30,494 bases of DNA from Flavobacteriales bacterium UBA1986 (GTDB lineage: Bacteria; Bacteroidota; Bacteroidia; Flavobacteriales_G; Salibacteraceae). This document shows, piece after piece, positions 24,698 through 30,494 of the stretch (the stretch's first letter is position 1; the number at the start of each line of letters is the position of its first letter). The DNA lies in contig DDDG01000027.1 in the NCBI GenBank assembly GCA_002336245.1, positions 106,610 to 137,103 of the forward strand, in the 5' to 3' direction. The notes beneath the pieces are model-generated. The model was not told the DNA's origin. It made no database searches and was given only the letters and a program-made list of their open reading frames with translations. Made by a program: the position numbers and the translations under genes.

Positions 24698-26464
24698 TTA
24701 TTTCAATTGGTTCCTATATCGAGAGAACAAAAAGTAGATCAACAAAAAGGACAAACCGCCTATTATGAGACCAATGGCAATATCCCATTGAGTGTCTTCC
24801 AGCCACCACCATTCGATGCCCAATAAGGCTAGCAGGACGAAAAGAAAGCCATACACATTGCGGAAGGTCTGTTCCTTGAATAAAATTTCTCGCACTCTCC
24901 AGTCCTTTAGAGAAAGTACAAATCCGAGGAAGATGAAGCCAACCAGACACAGGTAGCCAAAGCCGATCACCTTTTTGTATCGAATGATGTCTTTAACTAT
25001 TCCATAAGGCCCACTCAACTTGCTCTCCTTGGGTTCAATCACAACCAAACTATCCGCTCTGAAATTGTCATCGATTGCTTTCCATATTTCTGGAGCACCT
25101 TGATCGTAACCTAAAGCCCAAAGCCCAACTCCCTTCAGGTTTTTCGCCAACAGCCACTGAAACTTCAAATCGAGGCTGATCTCATTCTCATACCAACACA
25201 TCTTCTTCACTCGATCTTCCTCTAAAATGATGAAGAAGCTTGAAGTTAAAGGATCAAAAAACGGGTTGTACTGTGTGACGTACTTAGAGCGAATCTCGTA
25301 GTAAGGCAAAGAGCGTTCGTAGAATGAAATCTCGCCGAGATCCAGCCTAGTAATGTCCCAAGTTACGCCGTACAAAGGCAAGGATAAAATGATCTGCTGT
25401 CCATCAATTCCAATATTCAAAAGGTCGTTGACGGCAGTTTCCAAGCTCGGCTGATTGCTCAGGCCTCGCAGCGGGGCAATTGAACCTGGATAGGTTGAAT
25501 ACTCACCACTAAAATCGTAGCCCATCACATTGAACAAATCGACGTGACCTCTCAATTCAGCGTAGTCGAAGATGCTGGAATCATTGAAGTAAGGAACGTC
25601 CAAAATCAGCTGATAACCCTTGGTGTTCAATCGGTTGTACAAATATTTTATGAAGCTCGTAAAACGATCTCGATCGCTCGAATGCAGTTGCTCAAAGTTC
25701 AAATCGATGCCATGCATTTTTCCTGAAAACTCATCTAAGAGCGCTATAATTTCATCGGCAAAAACAGACTGACGAATGCTTTCTATAAGAAATGTGTGAT
25801 TGCTCTCTCTACCAAAGGAGGTAACGGATATAAAACCTTCAACTCCATTTTTAGAAGTTGAATCCATGAGGCTCGAAGCCTTCAACTGATCGACGATGTC
25901 TTGATTGGCACAACCGCCCGTTACGGGGTTGATGTCATAGGAGTAATACGAAACCTTCGACAGAAGATTGTAGTTGTAATACTTGTAGGATTCCTCCATC
26001 CAGTGCGGATGCCAGCCCATCACTTCAACACCTTCAGCAAGACCTCTATTCTCTCCAACATTCTTATAGAACACATTCTCGAGCGAGTCCCACTGTATGC
26101 TTACCAAGTCACTGTCGCGACTGAACAAATACTCTTGCTCTTGATGTAAAAAGGTGTAGAGGTAGCGATAGTCGTGAATCATTCCACTGTTTGGAATGTA
26201 GGGCTTCTTCGACCACTCAATGAAGTCTGTGGTATCGACGGCAGGGTTGATGGAACGCTTATCGGAGCCCAATGCCCGCTTCATTTGCTTTATGTCGCGC
26301 TTGGTTCTGTTAGATTCGGTCATGAGCTGCCTCTTAGCTTTATAGATCCCCTTGCGCACGGAGCCGCCTGCCTGACCAAAAGTACTTCCCGCAAAAAGCA
26401 CAACCAGGGTCAAGAAGACCAGAGTCTTTAGGCGTGAAGGAAGGCTTACTTTATTTCGAAACAT
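24698..26464 (-). CDS. GH18-like (YaaH/chitinase fold) glycosidase with three C-terminal membrane helices
   Basis: 588 residues. Residues 1-30 are a signal peptide or anchor (VFLTLVVLFAGSTFG). Residues about 140-465 form a GH18 TIM barrel: VEVMGWHPHWMEESYKYYNY (strand 1), KMHGIDLNFEQL at 249-260 in place of the DGxDxDxE motif, VDLFNVMGYDFSG (M-x-Y-D motif) at 309-320, and GVGLWALGYDQGAPEIW near 446-461. The catalytic Glu (E258) is present, but the Asp two residues before it is Asn (N256), so activity may be altered. Transmembrane segments lie at about 499-518, 537-552 and 562-581. YaaH-like members often cut peptidoglycan or chitin. In an injection operon it could open the cell wall around a membrane-held device (inference). 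It overlaps the preceding gene by 14 nt. Confidence 0.82.
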   Translation of the reverse strand: MFRNKVSLPSRLKTLVFLTLVVLFAGSTFGQAGGSVRKGIYKAKRQLMTESNRTKRDIKQMKRALGSDKRSINPAVDTTDFIEWSKKPYIPNSGMIHDYRYLYTFLHQEQEYLFSRDSDLVSIQWDSLENVFYKNVGENRGLAEGVEVMGWHPHWMEESYKYYNYNLLSKVSYYSYDINPVTGGCANQDIVDQLKASSLMDSTSKNGVEGFISVTSFGRESNHTFLIESIRQSVFADEIIALLDEFSGKMHGIDLNFEQLHSSDRDRFTSFIKYLYNRLNTKGYQLILDVPYFNDSSIFDYAELRGHVDLFNVMGYDFSGEYSTYPGSIAPLRGLSNQPSLETAVNDLLNIGIDGQQIILSLPLYGVTWDITRLDLGEISFYERSLPYYEIRSKYVTQYNPFFDPLTSSFFIILEEDRVKKMCWYENEISLDLKFQWLLAKNLKGVGLWALGYDQGAPEIWKAIDDNFRADSLVVIEPKESKLSGPYGIVKDIIRYKKVIGFGYLCLVGFIFLGFVLSLKDWRVREILFKEQTFRNVYGFLFVLLALLGIEWWWLEDTQWDIAIGLIIGGLSFLLIYFLFSRYRNQLK

Positions 26465-27662
26465 GGCGGAATTGAACTATCATCAAATAAACCAATTGTC
26501 CTGAACTTTCGCTAGTGTTTTCGAAAATGATTTGGAAATATCCATCCGTTGAATCGATCCATGCAAAATTTCCATTCCTGCTTTTCTTGAGCGCTTTCTC
26601 AATGCGTTCGGTAGCCTCAACTTTCACCCTTGCTCCACCCGGGCTTGGCATGCGCGTAATGTACTTGGCGTAATGTCCGGAGATCACATCCTGAATTCCC
26701 GCTGCGGCAGCTTCCCCTTCCAGCATGGTCTTCATCTTTTTAAGTTCTTCTGAAAAAGAAGAGCCATAGCCGTACAGAATGCCCCAAAAGATTGTTGAAT
26801 CTTCCGAAGGGAAAATAATATCCTGAATATATGTCTCCGAGTGCACGATGTCGCGAAGTGCTCCAAGAAATACGCTCGTGTCTAGAAAAACAGTCGAAAT
26901 GGTGTCGTATTGGACGATCTTCTTTGAAGAGGTGTCTACCATTGGAGCATAGCGTGCGGGGCTCCACTTTTCAATCAGCACAGATTCTTTCCCCCGCCAA
27001 TACTTATTCCAATAAGTACTTATAGAGTATGTCCCTGGCGTGTATATCGGCAAGCTCACCTTAGTTTTAGTAGCAGATGGAAATTGACCATGAATGAGTT
27101 CTCCTTGATCGTTGCTTACCTCCACGTATGACGTTTGACTTCCTTTTGGGCTGAGGCTGATCATGAGTTGATCTCCTTCCTCCAAAACAAAGGGATAGGT
27201 CTTCGGTGCCTTTCGAGATGTTTGATAGGAGGCGTCGAGCAAGACCTCCTGTTTCTCCTTGGAAATTTGCCGATCTGTTTCGGCTCTAGGTTTAATTCCC
27301 TTATACTTTTCGAAAATCAACTCATAGTGCACTCTATTGGCAAGAAATCGGCTTGAATTCTGAAAATCAATCTTGTACAGGCCATCCATTTTTGCCCCAA
27401 ACTGCCAGTTGATGGACGACGATAAGGTCATGTCGGCGTAGAGTACTTCACCAGCTGGATTGTATACTGTGAAGCTCAAAAGCGCATTGCTCTCAATGTA
27501 GATTTTGGCCGACATTCCAGAATCCATCAATAGGCTAACCGGTCTCAGCTCATCTTTTTTCAACCTGAATGATGCCTTGCGATCAACTTGATATTTAGCT
27601 TGACTGTGAGAGGTGGCGGGGGCGATTAAGAAAAGGGCTCCTAGGAGTATGCAAAGCTTCAT
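26451..27662 (-). CDS. Secreted protein with two tandem beta-sandwich domains
   Basis: 403 residues from the ATG at 27662; a GTG 18 codons upstream would place charged residues before the signal peptide and overlap DUF4407, so it is rejected. Residues 1-21 are a signal peptide (LCILLGALFLIAP, cleavage near SHSQA). Two similar beta-rich domains follow, at about 25-125 and about 145-245. Each runs F-x-L-x-x-G/D-x-L, then V-x-N/D-x-x-G-E-x-x, then G-x-Y-x-I, which resembles PPC/GOLD-type sandwiches. Residues about 255-400 are mixed helix and strand with an Ala/Glu-rich helix (KTMLEGEAAAAGIQDVISGH). There is no C-terminal T9SS signal. It is probably periplasmic. The gene lies 8 nt after DUF4407 and overlaps the GH18-like gene, so it likely works with them. 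No enzymatic function is visible. Confidence 0.72.
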   Translation of the reverse strand: MKLCILLGALFLIAPATSHSQAKYQVDRKASFRLKKDELRPVSLLMDSGMSAKIYIESNALLSFTVYNPAGEVLYADMTLSSSINWQFGAKMDGLYKIDFQNSSRFLANRVHYELIFEKYKGIKPRAETDRQISKEKQEVLLDASYQTSRKAPKTYPFVLEEGDQLMISLSPKGSQTSYVEVSNDQGELIHGQFPSATKTKVSLPIYTPGTYSISTYWNKYWRGKESVLIEKWSPARYAPMVDTSSKKIVQYDTISTVFLDTSVFLGALRDIVHSETYIQDIIFPSEDSTIFWGILYGYGSSFSEELKKMKTMLEGEAAAAGIQDVISGHYAKYITRMPSPGGARVKVEATERIEKALKKSRNGNFAWIDSTDGYFQIIFENTSESSGQLVYLMIVQFRHVSK

Positions 27663-27670
27663 TTCTAAAA

Positions 27671-28819
27671 TCAAGATTGATTGGCGCGCAACTTTTCCTT
27701 TTCCTTTTCCACCCACATTTGGAGATGTTCTTGAACCAATTGCAAGTGTGCGTCGGCAATCAGTTTCATTGCTCCTTCGTTGTTTTTGATTTCTTGATCT
27801 AGCTTACTCTTTTCAAGACTCGCCATCACCGTAAGCTTATCGTTCAGTTGCTGGTTTCGAAGGTTGATGGCGGTAATTTCGTCAATTTCGTATTGGTATT
27901 CAATTGTCTTTAGAAGGTGGTCGTATGGACCATAAGGCGAGAGCAACTTAACGAGGATTGGTGCTAACTCTATTGCGATGAGCAGCAAAATGATTGCCAA
28001 TTGAGGACCGTAGGGAAGATAGTTTAGTGCGTCCAAGCGCACCAGCAACCCATCGCTGAAGGAGTCTGTCAATGCCGCCTTTTCGACTAAATGCTGATCT
28101 AGAAGCTTCTTCTTATCATTCAAAATGACAGCTATCTCCGCATCGTTGGACGCTTTCGCCTCCTGATATTCCGCTTCGCTCTTGCGATACTTTTGCTCCT
28201 TTCGTTCGCACTCGCTTCCGCGTCCCTTTTTACCTGTACCGCAAGTTCCATCGCATTCGCAAACGTACTGTTGGTAATACTCATCCCGAATTTCAGCCTT
28301 CTTTTCGGTGTGTTCTTTCAGAAGGTCAATCCGGTATTCTTGAGTAGCCAAGCGATGATCGTAGAGTGAGTCGAGGCGGTCAATTTTTATCGCCCCAGCG
28401 TAATGCAGACTTTCTTCAATTTCTTCTTCAAATATCTTCAGCTCGAGAGGAGCTGAGATGACCAAGGCTAAGAGAACGGCGAGAAAAAATCGGGGAGTAA
28501 TTTGAACCACTTCCCTGATCTTCCCTCTACTCTTCTTCATGGTAGATACAAGAAAACGATCCAAGTTGAACACTAAGAGTCCCCAAAATATTCCAAGCAG
28601 AATCGAAAGCCACACGAGATCAAAAGCCGTGTAGAGTGCATAACCACCAGAGATGATCGCCAATATTCCAGTGAAAAGCACAGTTGCTCCAATGCCCGCA
28701 TATTTCTGCTGCTCAGCCTTTGGGCACTCAGCAAGGATGTCTTCGTCTGCTGCCGAGCAAAACAGAAGGAAACGAAAGATCGCTGACTTCCTCTGAGTAT
28801 TTTCTTGCTTATCGATAAT
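27671..28819 (-). CDS. DUF4407 multi-pass membrane protein with a probable ATT (or ATC) start
   Basis: About 382 residues. The conserved DUF4407 N-terminus (FLLFCSAADEDILAECP, then KYAGIGATVLFTGILA) lies upstream of the first GTG (28681), so a GTG start would cut off conserved sequence. The frame upstream reaches a TAA at 28828-28826 with no ATG, GTG or TTG in between. The only plausible starts are ATT at 28819 or ATC at 28816, just behind an AAGGA-like ribosome site. Transmembrane segments are near residues 46-65, 69-86, 110-127 and 271-292. A long charged coiled-coil loop between the third and fourth holds CECDGTCGTGKKGRGSEC, a Cys-rich patch typical of the family. The function of DUF4407 is unknown. 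The gene overlaps the upstream stop by 11 nt, which supports coupled translation. Confidence 0.85.
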   Translation of the reverse strand: MIDKQENTQRKSAIFRFLLFCSAADEDILAECPKAEQQKYAGIGATVLFTGILAIISGGYALYTAFDLVWLSILLGIFWGLLVFNLDRFLVSTMKKSRGKIREVVQITPRFFLAVLLALVISAPLELKIFEEEIEESLHYAGAIKIDRLDSLYDHRLATQEYRIDLLKEHTEKKAEIRDEYYQQYVCECDGTCGTGKKGRGSECERKEQKYRKSEAEYQEAKASNDAEIAVILNDKKKLLDQHLVEKAALTDSFSDGLLVRLDALNYLPYGPQLAIILLLIAIELAPILVKLLSPYGPYDHLLKTIEYQYEIDEITAINLRNQQLNDKLTVMASLEKSKLDQEIKNNEGAMKLIADAHLQLVQEHLQMWVEKEKEKLRANQS

Positions 28820-30071
28820 AGTTCCTTATTGAATCCAACATTTTCAGGACCGATGGCCTGTCTTTAAAATAGCTCTTTAGACGATTTTGCGTCATTTCCC
28901 CCAAGCTTTGAGGGTCGTGCACCTCATACACCTTGTCGAAACCGATGCGTTCGAATTGCTTGTATAGTTGCTCTCCTCTTTCTTGGGCCTCATCCCGAAT
29001 TTTCTGCAAAGAGGCTGATGTATCGAGCACATTCTTTTGATTTAGAAATTCGGTGAGCTTCTGTGCATAGTTAACCGAAGTGACTTGCATGGAAGGAAGA
29101 AACTCTTCTTCGATTTCAATAAATCGATCGTGCAGAAGATCTATCGGATATTCTTGAACTACAATATCGAGGTGTTTTTCTCTTTCCTGGACCCAAGCAC
29201 TGATGCGAATCTTTTGAATTCCACTTGGCATGAAATGTCTAGTCCCCGATTTCTTCGTCGCTCCAAAGGGCTGAACCAAAACTTTTTCAGCTTCTGGAAT
29301 GTTCCAAGAGAGGCGGATTTTATGTCTACCATGCACGCCATAAACGTGTGAGGCATTGTCTTTTTTCAGACTGCTGTACTCTTTAGATGCAGGATTTAGA
29401 AACTCCAAATCGTACTCGATGGCCAGCTCCTTAATGAGGTGAATGGAAAGTGTTTTTGATCGAGTCTGTGTGGAGTTTAACGCCTTTAGCACAAGTACTG
29501 TATCCTTCAGCAAGGTGATTGTTTGTTCGCCTTTGGCCGCAACATCCCCGAGGCCAGAAATATTCACTTCGGTGGCATTCTTCACCTCCCAGCGAATTAC
29601 GTTCGTTCCATTCTTGAAGACGCGAGCGTTTTCAGCTTCAAAAAACACATCAACATCATCTACTTCTCTCAAAAACTCTTGACTCAACTCCGAAGAGGTG
29701 AATTGACGATGTAAATCTTTAAAGACATCAGAATTCGAATCGTATTCTTCGAGCTCGTCGGAAGTTTTCCACTTCACAAGCAAACGATTGTAATCCAGCA
29801 TCACTGCCGACTCACAATAAGGGATTTCTTTATCTGCGGTGTAGATGTTTACACCTTCATTCCACAATTGATGCAGCTTTAAAAAAGTTAAACCATCTTT
29901 TTTCAAGGCCTCCATGGTTCTTCTTGAAAGAAAGAGGTCGATCACCGTTCCACCAGCACACAAACGAGAGAACAGTTTAATGTTCGCCTCCTGAAGATTC
30001 CCGTGCACATATACCTTCAAAGACGTCTTGGCGTCTTCCATGGATAAAACCAACTTGGGGTTAAAGTTCAT
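28809..30071 (-). CDS. Hypothetical protein with Ig-like segments; first gene of the operon
   Basis: 420 residues, ATG start; an internal ATG at residue 11 is an alternative. There is no signal peptide or membrane helix, so it is probably cytoplasmic. Residues 1-100 form an alpha/beta region (LKVYVHGNLQEANIKLFSRL, NIYTADKEIPYCESAVMLDY) that vaguely recalls one half of a phospholipase D-like fold, but no HxK motif is present, so no activity is claimed. Residues about 140-205 look like a small Ig-like domain (FKNGTNVIRWEVKNATEVNI, then LKDTVLVLKALNS) and residues about 235-310 like a second (HKIRLSWNIPEAEKVLVQPF). The last 100 residues are helical. It is the first gene after the divergent promoter region and overlaps DUF4407. 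I do not recognise a family. Confidence 0.7.
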   Translation of the reverse strand: MNFNPKLVLSMEDAKTSLKVYVHGNLQEANIKLFSRLCAGGTVIDLFLSRRTMEALKKDGLTFLKLHQLWNEGVNIYTADKEIPYCESAVMLDYNRLLVKWKTSDELEEYDSNSDVFKDLHRQFTSSELSQEFLREVDDVDVFFEAENARVFKNGTNVIRWEVKNATEVNISGLGDVAAKGEQTITLLKDTVLVLKALNSTQTRSKTLSIHLIKELAIEYDLEFLNPASKEYSSLKKDNASHVYGVHGRHKIRLSWNIPEAEKVLVQPFGATKKSGTRHFMPSGIQKIRISAWVQEREKHLDIVVQEYPIDLLHDRFIEIEEEFLPSMQVTSVNYAQKLTEFLNQKNVLDTSASLQKIRDEAQERGEQLYKQFERIGFDKVYEVHDPQSLGEMTQNRLKSYFKDRPSVLKMLDSIRNYYR

Positions 30072-30150
30072 TGTATGGGCGAAATTTCTGCAGGTGAATT
30101 GCTCCGTCTGCTCTTCTCCGAAAGTAATTCGAGAATGCGGTCATTTCCCA

Positions 30151-30185
30151 AGAAATTAGGAACATTTAATTCACAATGTTCAAAA
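30151..30185 (-). promoter_or_regulatory. Candidate operon promoter with an operator-like palindrome
   Basis: Read on the minus strand, a TTTTG (-33-like) is followed after about 22 nt by TAATTTCT, close to the Bacteroidota -7 element TAnnTTTG. The spacer is almost wholly a perfect inverted repeat, GAACATT-N8-AATGTTC (30160-30181). A protein bound there would cover the promoter. The predicted transcript leader is about 70-75 nt. The spacing is a few bases longer than the usual 19-21, so the promoter call is tentative; the palindrome itself is exact. Confidence 0.45.
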
Positions 30186-30301
30186 TGAAATCCACCAAAT
30201 GAATGCTGAGCCAAATGAATTCAAATCTCAATCTGACAATGAATCATTGATCAACATTTTTAGACTAAAATTCTTTGAGCCTCATTTGAGAAAAGATTTA
30301 C

Positions 30302-30333
30302 TTTTGTCGCTCCTCAGAAATGAGGTACGTCTT
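30302..30333 (+). promoter_or_regulatory. Candidate tRNA-Asp promoter
   Basis: TTTTG at 30302-30306 is followed after 19 nt by TACGTCTT at 30326-30333, a partial match to the Bacteroidota TTTG/TAnnTTTG pattern, about 60 nt before the mature tRNA. One or two positions of the -7 element differ from consensus. Confidence 0.3.
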
Positions 30334-30394
30334 CCACCGCTTATAGCTTCGGCAGACAAAGTTCTTTTACATCATCGTCGAACAGACGATAAAC

Positions 30395-30468
30395 GGTCCG
30401 GTAGTTCAGTTGGTTAGAATACATGCCTGTCACGCATGGGGTCGCGAGTTCGAGTCTCGTCCGGACCG
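30395..30468 (+). tRNA. tRNA-Asp (anticodon GTC)
   Basis: 74 nt. The acceptor arms GGTCCGG (30395-30401) and CCGGACC (30461-30467) pair fully, with discriminator G at 30468. The D-loop contains GTTCAGTTGGTTAGAAT, the anticodon loop reads CCTGTCACG, and the T-arm carries the usual GTTCGAGTC core. The overall sequence closely follows bacterial tRNA-Asp. CCA is not encoded (GCT follows the acceptor). tRNA 3' ends are common integration sites, so this gene marks a possible boundary for the injection locus, but no attachment repeat is visible here. Confidence 0.97.
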
Positions 30469-30494
30469 CTTAAAAGCCTGATAACTAGTTAGTT

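Larger units (their letters stand above)
30072..30394. other. Divergent intergenic region between the operon and tRNA-Asp
   Basis: These 323 bp separate the leftward operon from the rightward tRNA gene. They contain a candidate leftward promoter with an embedded palindrome (30151-30185) and a candidate rightward promoter (30302-30333). A plus-strand open frame at 30199-30417 runs into the tRNA and is not credible as a gene. I see no integrase, transposase or repeat of the tRNA 3' end in the window. Confidence 0.6.

Noticed and set aside
30199..30417. Plus-strand open frame of 72 codons before tRNA-Asp
   Set aside because: It runs into the tRNA gene and has no recognisable protein features; the stretch is better explained as a promoter-bearing intergenic region.
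30395..30468. tRNA-Asp as the attachment site of an integrated element
   Set aside because: No integrase and no repeat of the tRNA 3' end were seen in the window; only the position is suggestive.
1..30494. CRISPR arrays, insertion sequences, rRNA or riboswitches
   Set aside because: I saw no regularly spaced repeats, transposase-like frames, rRNA segments or known riboswitch cores on either strand.

Overview
The window looks like a piece of a Bacteroidota chromosome, probably a Flavobacteriia-like marine or free-living lineage (inference). The evidence is an AT-leaning composition, few Shine-Dalgarno sites, a type IX secretion type-B (CHU_C) sorting-like domain, a Bacteroidota-style TonB-dependent receptor, and protein families (DUF4407, DUF4255, DUF5908, CIS tape measure) typical of Bacteroidota contractile injection loci. 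Every protein gene I can support lies on the minus strand and is tightly packed, with several stop/start overlaps, so it reads as one long operon from about 30.15 kb down to position 1 and beyond. The only plus-strand gene is a tRNA-Asp(GTC) at the right edge.

Region 1 (30.1-24.4 kb) comes first in transcription and is an envelope module. It holds a protein with Ig-like segments, a DUF4407 multi-pass membrane protein (probable ATT or ATC start), a secreted beta-sandwich protein, a GH18-like glycosidase with three C-terminal membrane helices, and an 80-residue two-helix membrane protein. Region 2 (24.4-10.25 kb) is the structural core of an extracellular-type contractile injection system (eCIS; AFP/PVC/MAC family): DUF4255 cap/terminator, a hypothetical of about 350 residues, two gp19-like tube proteins, DUF5908, a LysM baseplate protein, VgrG spike, PAAR tip, gp25, a baseplate J-like protein, a fibre-like protein and an Afp12/Pvc12-like baseplate protein. 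Region 3 (10.25-2.5 kb) is a second envelope module inserted where the tape measure would be expected: a membrane-spanning nSTAND NTPase with coiled coil and WD40 repeats, a TonB-dependent receptor with an N-terminal helical domain, and a SulP anion transporter with an extra C-terminal CHU_C-like domain. Region 4 (2513-1) is the first 837 codons of a tape-measure gene, open to the window edge.

The unusual points are these. No sheath gene is present between the cap gene and the tube genes, where related loci normally carry one or more; a 190-bp gap sits there instead. No AAA+ ATPase (Afp15-like) is visible, but it could lie to the left of the window. At least eight genes of the operon encode exported or membrane proteins, including a ligand receptor, a transporter, a cell-wall-type hydrolase and a signalling NTPase. 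My working hypothesis is an envelope-anchored, signal-responsive contractile device rather than a freely released eCIS particle. This is inference from gene content and cannot be proved from sequence alone.
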